Source of the DNA: Chamaecrista fasciculata
Taxonomy: Eukaryota > Streptophyta > Magnoliopsida > Fabales > Fabaceae
Reading direction: 5' to 3'
DNA: 64,000 bases
NCBI GenBank assembly: GCA_003254925.1
Contig: QANZ01002928.1
Coordinates: forward strand, 1 to 64,000
The translations under genes and the position numbers were made by a program. Below, piece after piece: positions 26,244 to 35,525 of this stretch (positions within the stretch are counted from its first letter, which is position 1; the number at the start of each line of letters is the position of its first letter). The notes beneath the pieces are model-generated. The model worked only from the letters and a program-made list of their open reading frames with translations, ran no database searches and was not told the origin of the DNA.

Positions 26244-26999
26244 ATGTTTAAAAAATCTGTCGCTTCAGCAGCATTAAGCCTGGTTCTGTCCGTGTATGCC
26301 CATTCTTCGCTGGCTGAGCCGGTCAAAAACATCGTGCTGGTTCACGGGGCCTTCGTTGACGGCTCCGGCTGGAACCCGATTGCCCGCATTCTGCATAAAG
26401 AGGGCTACAACGTGTCGATTGTACAGGAGCCACAGACCTCCCTGGCAGACGACGTCGCCGCGACAAAGCGCGTTCTGAAAATGCAGAGCGGCAAAACGCT
26501 GCTGGTCGGACACAGCTACGGCGGCATGATCATCAGCGACGCGGGCAATGACCCGTCTGTGGCAGGTCTCGTGTACATCGCGGCGATGCAGCCGGAAAAA
26601 GGGGACTCGCTGCTGAGCCTGGCAAAAAAATACCCGCCCGCCGCGCAGTCGATTGCTGAAACGGACGACCATTTCCTCTACCTGAAACCGGAGTCGTTCC
26701 ACGCGGACTTTGCCGCAGACCTGCCGGTAAAAGAAACCGCGCTGCTGGCGCAGTCTCAGGTCATGCCCGCGGTAGCGGCCTTCAGCGCAGCGGCCGGCGA
26801 ACCGGCATGGAAACACAAACCGAGCTGGGCGGTGGTGGCGACAGAAGATCGCGCCATTAATCCACAGCTGGAGCGCTTTATGGCAGAACGTGCCGGCAGC
26901 AGGGTGACCGAACTGAAAGGCAACCATGCCATTTACGCCTCACAGCCCGGTAAAGTTGCGGCCGTGATTGAACAGGCCGCGCAGAGTCTGTCGCACTGA
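26244..26999 (+). CDS. Exported alpha/beta hydrolase
   Basis: A 251-residue enzyme with a signal peptide (cleavage near residue 25, SLA-EP). HGAFVDGSGW near residue 35 provides the oxyanion loop, and the nucleophile Ser91 is in GHSYGG. A C-terminal ELKGNHAIYASQP carries the probable catalytic His. It resembles the EstC-like or RsbQ-unlike 'alpha/beta hydrolase 6' group often found beside DJ-1 and nemA genes. Substrate unknown; hydrolysis of an ester or lactone in the periplasm is inferred. It follows pfpI in the same direction. Confidence 0.85.
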   Translation: MFKKSVASAALSLVLSVYAHSSLAEPVKNIVLVHGAFVDGSGWNPIARILHKEGYNVSIVQEPQTSLADDVAATKRVLKMQSGKTLLVGHSYGGMIISDAGNDPSVAGLVYIAAMQPEKGDSLLSLAKKYPPAAQSIAETDDHFLYLKPESFHADFAADLPVKETALLAQSQVMPAVAAFSAAAGEPAWKHKPSWAVVATEDRAINPQLERFMAERAGSRVTELKGNHAIYASQPGKVAAVIEQAAQSLSH

Positions 27000-27095
27000 T
27001 TGTATGTGAGCTAACGCCGGGGGCCCATTCTGAGGTCCCGGTCAGAAAAGTATCTTAACGACTGAAATCACTTAACCCGAATAAAGGAAAAAACC

Positions 27096-27356
27096 ATGAA
27101 AAACGTTATTAAAGCTGCCGCACTGATTGTCATCACTTCGGCTTCATTACCTGCCTTTTCCGCGACTCAGGTCCAGAGTCAGCCTGCTGGCCAGCAGCGT
27201 ATCGGGGTCATCTCAGCCTCGGCGGCTGGCAGCAATCTGAGCGAGCTGGTAAACCGGCTTGACGCCAAAGCCACCGCAGAAGGTGCCGGGTCCTATCGCG
27301 TGATTTCTGCCGGTGGCCGCAACTCTCTGTACGGTACGGCAGAAATTTATAAGTAA
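27096..27356 (+). CDS. Small exported DUF1471 (YhcN/BhsA/McbA) protein
   Basis: An 86-residue protein with a signal peptide (cleavage after FSA, about residue 22) and one DUF1471 domain: IGVISASAAGSNLSELVNRLDAKATAEGAGSYRVISAGGRNSLYGTAEIYK, the beta-alpha-beta-beta fold ending in the typical G-TAEIYK. BhsA/YhcN-type proteins are induced by acid, peroxide or electrophile stress. A second member lies at 31242 on the other strand. A ribosome site (aaaggaa) precedes ATG 27096. Confidence 0.9.
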   Translation: MKNVIKAAALIVITSASLPAFSATQVQSQPAGQQRIGVISASAAGSNLSELVNRLDAKATAEGAGSYRVISAGGRNSLYGTAEIYK

Positions 27357-27532
27357 GCATGAGGTTTCGTGACTGACATCCAACAGGTGGTTTACCGCTT
27401 TTAGCGGGAAAGAGCAGCCGGGACTTCATGTGAGCGATTCAGAAAAGGCATGGCCGGGGGTATCTTTCAGTACAGTATCCCGCCAGCCTGACGAAGAGAG
27501 TTCATTACCGAGGTTCTGACTGATGCATTTTA

Positions 27533-27547
27533 TAGACGACTGGTCTA
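27533..27547. promoter_or_regulatory. NemR-type operator 3 (autoregulation of nemR)
   Basis: tagacgactggtcta, 20 bp before the nemR start codon. It differs from sites 2 and 5 at one core base and equals the E. coli-like tagac..gtcta spacing, so NemR probably represses its own gene. Confidence 0.8.
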
Positions 27548-27567
27548 ACTGTTGGTAAATTGATGAA

Positions 27568-28173
27568 ATGAAAACTGCAACGCTCCAACATAACCAGCAA
27601 GTCCGCGAACATATCCTGACAACCGGTCAGCGTATTATGGCGGGCAAAGGCTTCTCGGCCGTCGGCCTGAAGGAAATTCTGGATGAGTCAGATATTCCTA
27701 AAGGCTCGTTTTATTACTATTTTTCGTCAAAAGAAGATTTTGGTGTGGCCATGCTGCAGCACTACTTCGATGACTACCTGGCCGAACTCGATGAGACGCT
27801 CGGACAGGCAGAGGGGAGTCACGCGCAGCGACTGATGCGTTATTTTCAGATATGGCGTGAAACCCAGTCATTTTCAGACTGCCAGGGGAAGTGTCTCGCC
27901 GTTAAGCTGGGAGCAGAAGTGGCCGACCTGTCCGATAAAATGCGTCATACGCTGATGCTGGGAACGGCAGGCATTATTTCCCGGCTGGCGGATGCGCTGG
28001 AAGCGGGCGCGAAGGAAGGTTCGTTAACGCTGGAAGATGAACCTGAGAAAGTGGCTGAAAGCCTTTATCAGCTCTGGGTGGGTGCAAGCGTGATGGTGAA
28101 GATTGTGCGCACTTCCACTCCCTTTGATGCGGCGCTGAAAATGACCCGTCAGATCTTACAGCTCTCCCTCTGA
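27568..28173 (+). CDS. nemR: NemR-like TetR-family electrophile sensor
   Basis: A 201-residue TetR/AcrR repressor. The N-terminal helix-turn-helix (about residues 14-60) contains GFSAVGLKEILDESDIPKGSFYYYFSSKEDFG. The ligand domain has two cysteines in CQGKCLAVKLGAEVADLS (Cys105 and Cys109), the region where E. coli NemR has its redox-sensing Cys106 and neighbouring lysine. NemR releases DNA when modified by HOCl, methylglyoxal or quinones. Operators before this gene, pfpI and nemA define its likely regulon. Confidence 0.9.
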   Translation: MKTATLQHNQQVREHILTTGQRIMAGKGFSAVGLKEILDESDIPKGSFYYYFSSKEDFGVAMLQHYFDDYLAELDETLGQAEGSHAQRLMRYFQIWRETQSFSDCQGKCLAVKLGAEVADLSDKMRHTLMLGTAGIISRLADALEAGAKEGSLTLEDEPEKVAESLYQLWVGASVMVKIVRTSTPFDAALKMTRQILQLSL

Positions 28174-28208
28174 GAGGGAGTTAACACTCTTTTACCACAA
28201 TGTATTAA

Positions 28209-28222
28209 TAGTCGACCGGTCA
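28209..28222. promoter_or_regulatory. NemR-type operator 4
   Basis: tagtcgaccggtca, with the perfect palindrome tcgaccggtc-like core, 62 bp before nemA. It is the upstream half of a pair of sites in this promoter. Confidence 0.7.
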
Positions 28223-28240
28223 GTTTTTGCATTAAAAATA

Positions 28241-28255
28241 TATACGACCGGTCTA
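28241..28255. promoter_or_regulatory. NemR-type operator 5 at the nemA promoter
   Basis: tatacgaccggtcta followed by atata, 29 bp before the nemA ATG. As at pfpI, the operator touches a taatat -10-like box (28254-28259), so binding would cover the promoter. Confidence 0.8.
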
Positions 28256-28283
28256 ATATATTTCACGATACTGGAGTTTAAAA

Positions 28284-29441
28284 ATGCAACACGAAGCACT
28301 GTTTCATCCGGTAACCCTGGGACCTTTTACACTTAAAAACCGGATTGTTTTCCCTCCTCTGACACGCCAGCGCAGCGGTCAGCCGGGCGATCTGCCAACC
28401 GGCCTGATGGCTGAATATTATCAGCAACGCGGAAGCGCAGGCTTTATGATCAGCGAAGGCACCCAGATTGAACCGCGCGGTCAGGGTTATGCCTGGACGC
28501 CGGGTATCTACAGCGAAGAACAGATTCAGGGATGGCAGAAAGTTACGGATGCCGTGCACGCCAGCGGCGGAATTATCTTCGCCCAGCTCTGGCACGTTGG
28601 TCGCGTTTCACATTCAGCGCTGCAACCAGAACATGGCGCACCGCTGGCACCTTCCGCCATTGAGGCTCAAAACGTGAAGGCATTTATTGAAACCGGGCCA
28701 GGCACCGGAACCCTCGTTCAGCCCTCAACGCCGCGTGCTGTTGAAACCGCAGAGATCCAGGAGCTGGTGCAGCTTTACGTCCAGGCTGCCAGGAACGCAA
28801 TCCGTGCGGGATTTGACGGGGTGGAAATTCATGCCGCTAACGGTTATCTGGTGAACCAGTTCATTTCTGAACATGCGAATCATCGTCAGGATGCCTACGG
28901 CGGATCGCTCGAAAACCGGTTACGGTTCCTGAGCGAAATTGTCCAGGCCGTCAGCGCCGCAGTCGGTGCAGATCGCCTCGGCGTGCGCTTCACGCCGCTC
29001 TTTACCAGTACCGATGAAGACCGCGTTTACATTGGTCTGGTGGAAAGCGATCCGCATACGACCTATGTAGAAGCGGTGAAAATTCTCGAACGGGCGGGCA
29101 TTGCCTACGTGTCCATTGCTGAAGCGGACTGGGACAACGCACCGGAGATGCCAGAAGCGTTCCGTCAGGAGATACGACGCGTGTTCAGTGGGCGCATCAT
29201 CTATGCCGGACGTTACACAGCTGAGCGTGCAGAAAGAATGATCCGCAGCAACTACGCCGACCTGATTGCGTTTGGCAGACCCTTTGTGGCAAACCCGGAC
29301 TTACCGGCACGTATTGCCAACGGCTGGCCGCTTAACGCGCTGAATGCCGCTCGTCTCTACGGCGGGGCGGAAGAAGGCTTTACTGATTACCCGGTTTACT
29401 CACCCGTAACATCAACCTTTAAGGAAGAGAACCATGAATAA
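28284..29441 (+). CDS. nemA: NemA-like old yellow enzyme
   Basis: A 385-residue FMN-dependent ene-reductase (N-ethylmaleimide reductase type). The substrate-binding pair His183 and Asn186 is in VEIHAANGYLVNQF, followed by SEHANHRQDAYGGSLENR, the family signature. FMN-site strings such as VFPPLTRQR near the start and IAFGRPFVANPDLP near the end are present. NemA reduces quinones, maleimides and other electrophilic alkenes. It is followed by an SDR gene that overlaps it by 8 nt. Confidence 0.92.
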   Translation: MQHEALFHPVTLGPFTLKNRIVFPPLTRQRSGQPGDLPTGLMAEYYQQRGSAGFMISEGTQIEPRGQGYAWTPGIYSEEQIQGWQKVTDAVHASGGIIFAQLWHVGRVSHSALQPEHGAPLAPSAIEAQNVKAFIETGPGTGTLVQPSTPRAVETAEIQELVQLYVQAARNAIRAGFDGVEIHAANGYLVNQFISEHANHRQDAYGGSLENRLRFLSEIVQAVSAAVGADRLGVRFTPLFTSTDEDRVYIGLVESDPHTTYVEAVKILERAGIAYVSIAEADWDNAPEMPEAFRQEIRRVFSGRIIYAGRYTAERAERMIRSNYADLIAFGRPFVANPDLPARIANGWPLNALNAARLYGGAEEGFTDYPVYSPVTSTFKEENHE

Positions 29442-30174
29442 CGGTATCGAAGGTAAAGTCATTCTTATCACCGGCGGCAATACGGGTATTGGTGCTGAAG
29501 TGGCACGGCTGCTGGCGAAGCGGGGCGCTAAAGTCGCTGTTGCGGCGCGCAGACAGTCGAAGACGGATGAGGTGGTAACGGAAATCACCGGTGCCGGTAA
29601 TGTTGCCCGTGGCTATCAATTGGATGTCAGCGATAAGCATCAGTTTGAAGCGGTAGTGGCAAAAGTGGTCAGCGATTTTGGCCAGCTGGACGTGCTGATC
29701 AACAACGCAGGACTGATGCCGATTCGCCCTATGTCAGAAGTAAATACGGACGAATGGGATGCTATGATCGACGTTAACCTCAAAGGTACGCTTTACGGTA
29801 TCGCCGCAGTTCTCCCGCGCTTTCAGGCTCAGGAGAGCGGGCATATCATCAACCTGAGTTCGGTGGCGGGGATCAAAGTTTTTGCACCAGGAGGTACGGT
29901 GTACTCCGGGACTAAATTCGCGGTCAGAGCCATATCGGACGGTCTGCGACAGGAAGTGGGGGGCAATATCCGCGTCACCTGCATTGAACCCGGCGCGGTG
30001 GAGAGTGATTTAAAGTACTCCACGTCCGGCTCGTCTGCCGAAAATGTGCTGGCGTTTTACAAACAGGCTATTCCGGCCTCGTCGGTAGCGCGGGCTATAG
30101 CGTTTGCCATTGAGCAGCCTGCAGACGTAGACATCAACGAAATTGTGCTTCGTCCGACGCACCAGGAGTTTTGA
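29434..30174 (+). CDS. Short-chain dehydrogenase/reductase
   Basis: A 246-residue classical SDR. The cofactor motif TGGNTGIG is at about residues 12-19, NNAG near residue 90, and the catalytic Tyr157-x3-Lys161 in YSGTKFA. The basic AARRQSK after the second strand suggests a preference for NADPH. It starts inside the last codons of nemA, so it belongs to the NemR-controlled transcript. A carbonyl substrate produced or accepted by NemA is likely but not proven. Confidence 0.9.
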   Translation: MNNGIEGKVILITGGNTGIGAEVARLLAKRGAKVAVAARRQSKTDEVVTEITGAGNVARGYQLDVSDKHQFEAVVAKVVSDFGQLDVLINNAGLMPIRPMSEVNTDEWDAMIDVNLKGTLYGIAAVLPRFQAQESGHIINLSSVAGIKVFAPGGTVYSGTKFAVRAISDGLRQEVGGNIRVTCIEPGAVESDLKYSTSGSSAENVLAFYKQAIPASSVARAIAFAIEQPADVDINEIVLRPTHQEF

Positions 30175-30348
30175 TTCCCTCGCGTCCTGTATTTTGGCCG
30201 TACAGGAAGTAAGGGACATTCTTATCTGTGCCTCAACTCAATATGGTTGCCTGAAACCAAATATTAAGCTGTAACCCGCATATGTAGGCTCAGGTAAACA
30301 ACCACCGATTGAACTCACAGATCATGGCGGACCTTGCCCTGCGCGCAT

Positions 30349-31073
30349 GTCCGCTGCGTGCCAGATATAGTCATTCGCACCCTGAGAATTACACTTTGAA
30401 GTGATTCAGGGTATGCGCTTACTGGTTACGAATATTGAGCGAGAATCATGTGATGATCGCCGCTTTTCTTTCGAACCAGTAGGTGCTCCACGTTCGCTAA
30501 CGAATACTCAGGGCATGCAGATAAACTGCTGGCTATATTTCTTTCGAAGAGCGTGGAATGCATACCAATCCCCGGTGAAAAGGAGATGGTGATGACTGCG
30601 ATTAATCAGTTTGCTGCACATGTTGGTCTGGACTGGGCAGATAAAAAACACGATGTCTGCGTTCAGTTCAAAAACGGTGAACGCGTGTTCCATGTGATTG
30701 AACATACTGCAGAAGCGCTTGATGTCTGGCTTACTGAGTTACACCAGAAGGTTAAAGGCAGAATCGCAGTAGCTCTCGAACTGAAGAAAGGCCCCGTGGT
30801 ATATGCACTTCAAAAATATCCCTTTATCACCGTTTTCCCCGTCCACGCTTTGTCCCTGGCTCGTTACCGGCAAGCCTTCTCGCCCAGCGGCGCTAAAGAT
30901 GATCCACAGGATGCCGAGTTGGCATTAGAGTTAATGTTGCGTTACCCCCAGAAGATAAAAGCTCTTGAACCCGACAATGCGGACATCCNAGTATTTGCTG
31001 GCTCTTGAAGCGCGGCACTCGCCCTTACTGAAGCCATAAAAGCTTGTCGAATGTCTCAGGGCGTGAAGCGGAC
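30349..31073 (+). mobile_element. IS110-family element, internally deleted copy 1
   Basis: The left end (gtccgct at 30349) and right end (agcggac, 31067-31073) match those of the full copy at 35595-37110 in opposite orientation. The non-coding leader, first 145 codons of the transposase and the last 16 codons are kept; about 790 bp in between are missing. An undetermined base (n at 30989) lies exactly at the junction. Confidence 0.85.
30592..31008 (+). pseudogene. IS110 transposase, deleted in the middle
   Basis: The frame begins with MTAINQFAAHVGLDWADKKHDV, identical to the complete copy, including the first Asp and the Glu and Asp of the DEDD catalytic set (VALELKKG, DPQDAELA). After NADI at the ambiguous base it jumps to the sequence that encodes the last 16 residues of the full protein, in a shifted frame, and stops after four codons. 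It cannot make an active transposase. The ambiguous base makes an assembly collapse as likely as a true deletion. Confidence 0.85.
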
Positions 31074-31241
31074 GTGGTGTAGGAAATTGTCCTCATATAT
31101 AGGGTGGAGCCTTGAAAGGAAATGATTTTTCTGAAAAGTTATTATCTTCTTGCAGAGTTGAACGGCAGTATTATTAAAATTTCTGAAATAAATAAAAACA
31201 AGAAACCATTCAAAATGGCTTCTTGTTTAATTAAAACTTAA

Positions 31242-31451
31242 TCATTTAAATAGACGTGCGGTCATATGCACTTCGTTGTTAGAAGAACTTTCGATAATTT
31301 TGTAATGTTCGCCTGCCTGTTGCGCCTGCTGCGCAATTTGGGACTCGGCATCGTCTAACGTCAGAGCGGTAGCGCTGACGGTGCGGGCAAAAGTACCAAA
31401 AGAAACGACCGACAGAGCGATAACCAATGCAGAACATTTAATAACTTTCAT
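31242..31451 (-). CDS. Small exported DUF1471 (YhcN/BhsA) protein
   Basis: A 69-residue protein with a signal peptide (cleavage near residue 22, TFA-RT) and a shortened DUF1471 domain: ALTLDDAESQIAQQAQQAGEHYKIIESSSNNEVHMTARLFK. It is the second member of this family in the cluster, here on the minus strand between the damaged IS110 copy and the broken oxidoreductase gene. Role in stress response inferred from family. Confidence 0.85.
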   Translation of the reverse strand: MKVIKCSALVIALSVVSFGTFARTVSATALTLDDAESQIAQQAQQAGEHYKIIESSSNNEVHMTARLFK

Positions 31452-31635
31452 TTTAACACCTCATTGATAATTTTATTTAAATAGTAATTTTCAGCTTTGA
31501 TAAAGAAATGCCTGAAATATTTCAGGAGAAATAATCCGTCGGCACTCTTCAGGGAATTTATTTTACTGTTTAAAAAACTTGTTTAATTCACAGCTGATTT
31601 CGCAATCCGGAAATATCAGTGCTTCATTAACGCCT

Positions 31636-32633
31636 TTATGACATTGTCAGGACAATCTTTCCAACGTTCAGCCCTGCCTCCATTCGCTGATGAGCCGCAG
31701 CGGCTGCCGAAAGAGGGTATACGCTGTCAATAACGGGTTTCAGTACACCTTTTCCGAAACTCTCAAGCCAGTGCTCACGGAACCGGCGGGACATTGCGTG
31801 TTTGACGTCCTGAGAGTGACGTCCTGAGAGCGGGACTTCATGACCGTGCCCGTAATTTGCAGGTGCCGGTACAGTAGACGGTCAAGCGGAATTCGGGCAT
31901 TTTCGATGCCCCCCATAATGCCAATCTGAATAAGACGCCCGCCAAAATCGAGTACGTTAATATTTCGTTCGAAGTAGGGCGCACCGATGAAGTCCAGGAC
32001 AAGGTTCACGCCTTTACCATCCGTAATTTTATTAACGACGTCTGAGAAATCTTCATTCTCATAGTCTATTAACCAGTCTGCGCCGAGCTGACGGGCCTGG
32101 GCCTGATTCTCCGCTTTCACCGTAGTAAAAACGGTGGCCCCGGTTGCTTTTGCCAGCTGCACTGCCGCTCCACCAACGCCGCCAGCCCCGGCGTGGATCA
32201 GCACGCGTTCCCCTGCCTTCAGCTTCCCGAGGTTTATAAGCGCCTCATGGGCGGTAACGAATACCTCGGTTATCGCAGCTGCCTGCACATAATCAAGCCC
32301 GTCCGGTATAGGCATTGCCATGCGGTAATCAATACGCGAAACCTCTGCGTAAGCACCTCCACCCACGATGCCCATCACCCGGTCACCTGGTCTGAAGCCT
32401 TGTGTAGCGCCTCCAACCGCGATGACTTCACCGGCAATCTCCAGCCCCATAACGGTTGAGTCACCAAAGTCAGGCCGGCCATAGCCCCCTTTACGGTGGG
32501 TGAGGTCTGCGCGGTTCACTCCGGCAGCATGCGTGCGGACCAGCAGGTCATGAGGGCGGAGCTGAGGTTCTGGCACCTCTGCAACTTTGAGAACCTCCGG
32601 GGCACCAAATTCTTCAAACAAGATTGCTTTCAT
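31636..32633 (-). pseudogene. Zinc-type quinone oxidoreductase gene with frameshift
   Basis: The gene starts at 32633 and encodes an MDR/quinone oxidoreductase (VNRADLTHRKGGYG; GLEIAGEV; the Rossmann string HAGAGGVGGAAVQLA). A 14-bp tandem duplication (31803-31816 and 31817-31830) shifts the frame after about residue 268, giving a wrong 29-residue tail and a stop at 31740. Beyond the duplication the correct C-terminus (ends near VGKIVLTMS) continues to a TAA at 31636. With one unit the gene would be 327 codons, the family's normal length. A truncated product is expected unless the duplication reverts. Confidence 0.88.
31803..31830. repeat. 14-bp tandem duplication inside oxidoreductase gene
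   Basis: tgacgtcctgagag occurs twice without a gap. As 14 is not a multiple of three it causes the frameshift described for the surrounding gene. Confidence 0.95.
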
Positions 32634-32696
32634 GGTTATTTTTCCATTAATTTTGCAAGTGTCAGCTGCCGGCCTGATATGGCCGGCGGCCCGTCA

Positions 32697-33023
32697 TTAC
32701 TCGGTATCTGCAAACGTGGCATTCGCATAGGCTGAGGCGGTAATTGCCGCCGGGAAACCGGCGTAAAACGCCAGGTGCGTAATGACTTCGCTTAACTCAG
32801 CTTCGGTCAGGCCGTTTTCGACCCCACGGCGCAGATGCGCGGGGAGCTCGTTCGCGTGATTCAGCGCAATCAGGCAGGCAATAGTAATCAGACTGCGATC
32901 GCGGGGGGCCAGCGCCGTGTCGGCCCAGACGTCGGAATACAGCGGATACTCCACAAAATCCGCCAGTTTAGGCGTAAACGGACGCGCAGCGGCGCGTGGG
33001 CTGGTAAAGTCAATAGGTTTCAT
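32697..33023 (-). CDS. Carboxymuconolactone decarboxylase (AhpD)-like protein
   Basis: A 108-residue protein of the CMD/AhpD fold: ALAPRDRSLITIACLIALNHANELPAHLRRGVENGLTEAELSEVITHLAFYAGFPAAITA. The conserved HLAFYAGFP block is present, while the Cys-x-x-Cys of peroxidase-active AhpD is absent, so it is rather a decarboxylase-like or structural member. It lies between the oxidoreductase and the aldehyde dehydrogenase on the same strand and probably shares their transcript. Confidence 0.88.
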   Translation of the reverse strand: MKPIDFTSPRAAARPFTPKLADFVEYPLYSDVWADTALAPRDRSLITIACLIALNHANELPAHLRRGVENGLTEAELSEVITHLAFYAGFPAAITASAYANATFADTE

Positions 33024-33046
33024 GATGCGTGTCTCCGGTACAGTGA

Positions 33047-34486
33047 TCAGATCTGGCTGATGAATTTATTGGTCAGATAAGGGGATATGCCCTCGCGACC
33101 GCCCTCAGAACCGTGTCCGCTCTCTTTCATACCCCCAAACGGCAGCTCGGTTGCGATGATGCGGTACTGGTTGATGCCGATCATGCCTGCTTCAAGCCCG
33201 TCGCCAACGTCCAGCGCTGTACGCGCACTGGTAGTAAAGGCGTAGGCCGACAGGGCGTAGGGCAGCCGGTTTGCCTCAACAAGGCCGTCCTCCAGCGCAT
33301 CGAATGGACGCATGATAGCGATCGGGCCGAACGGTTCTTCATGCATGATGCGGGCGCTCATCGGGACATCTGCCAGTACGGTGGGCTCGAAGAAGAAGCC
33401 CGGGCGGTCAATGCGTTTTCCACCGGTCAGTACGACTGCCCCCTGCGCAACCGCATCCTCAACCAGCGCCGCCATCTTCTCCAGTTGTCGCTCATTAGCC
33501 AGCGGGCCAACCTGCGTGCCAGACTCCATGCCGTCACCAATAACCAGATTTTCAGTAGCCGCCACGAAGCGCTCAACAAATCGATCGTAGACACCTCGCT
33601 GGATCAGGAAACGCGTCGAGGAAATGCAAATCTGACCGGTGCCGCGGAAGCGGTTAGCCGCACCGTTTTCTGCAGCGGCTTCAATATCCGCATCCTCAAA
33701 CACGAGAACCGGGCCGTGTCCGCCCAGCTCAAGTGAAATCGGTTTGACGCCCGCCGCCGCGCGTTCAGAAAGTAAGCGTCCCACGGGCACTGAACCAGTG
33801 AAGGCAACTTTACGGATGATGGGTGAGGCGATGAGTTTGGCGGAAATCTTGTCCGGTATACCGAACACGATCTGCAGTACGCCTTTCGGCAGACCCGCAT
33901 CATCTAGGCAGCGCGCCAGTGCAAGGGCGGTTGCAGGACTTTCTTCTCCAGGCTTCAGAACCACGCTGCAGCCAGCTGCCAACGCGGCCGAAAGCTTGCG
34001 GGCTGGCGTAATAGCCGGGAAGTTCCAGGGGGTAAACGCGGCAACGGGACCAATCGCCTGTCGTTTCACCAACTGCTGTACGCCGGGGCGGTTGGCAGGG
34101 ACGACGCGGCCATCAATACGACGCGCTTCTTCGGCAAACCATTCAAAGTAGTCAGCCGCACGCTGTACCTCATCACGGCTTTCGGCAAGCGGCTTACCCT
34201 CTTCCAGGGTCATCAGCGTGGCAATATGCTCAGCGCGGTCGCGCATCAGGCTGGCCGCCTTTTTCATGATGCGGGCACGCTCGTCAGGCACCGTGTTACG
34301 CCAGACATTAAAACTTTCATGCGCGGTAACCAGAGCCAGATTCAGGTCGGCGTTTGTGGCTAAAGGCAGGCGACCTAAGGTTGTGCCGCTGGCCGGATTG
34401 ATAACGGCTGAAGTGTCGCGGTCTTCCGCTGACAGCCACTGGCCGTTAATGAAAAGGTAGAGCGGATCATACTGTTGAGTTTGCAT
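33047..34486 (-). CDS. NAD-dependent succinate-semialdehyde dehydrogenase-like enzyme
   Basis: A 479-residue aldehyde dehydrogenase of the GabD type. The catalytic Cys287 is in GTGQICISSTRF, the base Glu in LELGGHGPVLVFEDADIEAA, and FTPWNFPAITPARKL marks the cofactor site. Start ATG 34486 follows gaggaag; a frame from 34510 would place that ribosome site inside the gene. It heads a minus-strand set with the CMD protein, the broken oxidoreductase and DUF1471, and is divergent from the LysR gene, which likely controls it. Confidence 0.9.
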   Translation of the reverse strand: MQTQQYDPLYLFINGQWLSAEDRDTSAVINPASGTTLGRLPLATNADLNLALVTAHESFNVWRNTVPDERARIMKKAASLMRDRAEHIATLMTLEEGKPLAESRDEVQRAADYFEWFAEEARRIDGRVVPANRPGVQQLVKRQAIGPVAAFTPWNFPAITPARKLSAALAAGCSVVLKPGEESPATALALARCLDDAGLPKGVLQIVFGIPDKISAKLIASPIIRKVAFTGSVPVGRLLSERAAAGVKPISLELGGHGPVLVFEDADIEAAAENGAANRFRGTGQICISSTRFLIQRGVYDRFVERFVAATENLVIGDGMESGTQVGPLANERQLEKMAALVEDAVAQGAVVLTGGKRIDRPGFFFEPTVLADVPMSARIMHEEPFGPIAIMRPFDALEDGLVEANRLPYALSAYAFTTSARTALDVGDGLEAGMIGINQYRIIATELPFGGMKESGHGSEGGREGISPYLTNKFISQI

Positions 34487-34604
34487 CGGGGTCTTCCTCT
34501 CAGGAGTCATTGTTATTGCCTAACTGGTGAGGAGAAGCTTAAGGGCGATACGGATTGCTGATAAGATAGCCAGTACCCACAACAGCTATGCAAAGAATGC
34601 ACAG

Positions 34605-35525
34605 ATGCAATCAGAAAAGTTTGCTGAGTTTTTGGGCGTGTTTGTTGATGTTGCTCGCGAGAACAGCTTTTCCGGTGCAGGTCGCCGTCGCGGACGAACA
34701 CCCTCGTCAGTAGGGCGACAGATTGACGCGCTTGAAACCTACCTTGAAACGCCGCTGTTTTTGCGATCAACCCGCCATCTTACCCTGACCGATGCAGGAG
34801 AAGCGTTACTGGTTCGCGCGCGCCAGATTCTGGATTCACTGGATGATGCCCGACAGGAACTGGCTTCAATGAAAGGTGACGTCACAGGTACGCTGCGCGT
34901 GGCCTGCTATCCGACCTTTGGTAAACGTTACGTCCTGCCGGTGATGGGGCAGCTTGCGCGTCAGTATCCGGATCTGAACGTCGAGTTGGATCTGACCGAA
35001 CGGATAGCTGATCCGGTAGCAGAGCGGCTTGACGTGGTGATACGCATCGGGGAGATGGCAGACAGCACGCTAATCGGAACGCGCATCGCTGTGCAGACGC
35101 GCGTTTTGTGTGCAAGTCCGGCCTATCTCGCCCGGACCGGTACACCGCTGACGCCAGCAGCTATCGTGCATCACCGCCTGATTGACAAGCTGCACGGTGC
35201 AGATCTGTTGTGCTGGCGGGATGTACTTGGACACCCGGCCCGTTGTAGTCATGCTCAGCCAGTGTTCGGGTGTGATGACTTTGAAGCCATGAGGCAGGCG
35301 GCGGTTGAAGGGCTGGGTATTGCCTATCTGCCCGACTGGGTGGCCGGCCCCGATATTAAGACCGGTGTGCTGACGCATGTCTGTCCGGAATGGTCAGATC
35401 AGCCCGCAGCCTCGACGGGGATATATGCACTTCGAGCGCTGCGAAATCCGCCGGCGAGGGTCAGCATTTTTATGGATTCACTGCGGGCATATATCGGACA
35501 ACCACTAATCTGGTCAACCCGATAG
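34605..35525 (+). CDS. LysR-family transcriptional regulator
   Basis: A 306-residue LTTR. The helix-turn-helix (residues 8-65) reads FVDVARENSFSGAGRRRGRTPSSVGRQIDALETYLETPLFLRSTRHLTLTDAG, the typical LysR pattern. The effector domain (about 90-300) starts GTLRVACYPTFGKRYVLP. ATG 34605 is chosen because the family starts about seven residues before this block; the longer frame from 34527 overlaps the divergent promoter. It probably regulates the minus-strand aldehyde operon across the 118-bp intergenic region. Confidence 0.9.
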   Translation: MQSEKFAEFLGVFVDVARENSFSGAGRRRGRTPSSVGRQIDALETYLETPLFLRSTRHLTLTDAGEALLVRARQILDSLDDARQELASMKGDVTGTLRVACYPTFGKRYVLPVMGQLARQYPDLNVELDLTERIADPVAERLDVVIRIGEMADSTLIGTRIAVQTRVLCASPAYLARTGTPLTPAAIVHHRLIDKLHGADLLCWRDVLGHPARCSHAQPVFGCDDFEAMRQAAVEGLGIAYLPDWVAGPDIKTGVLTHVCPEWSDQPAASTGIYALRALRNPPARVSIFMDSLRAYIGQPLIWSTR

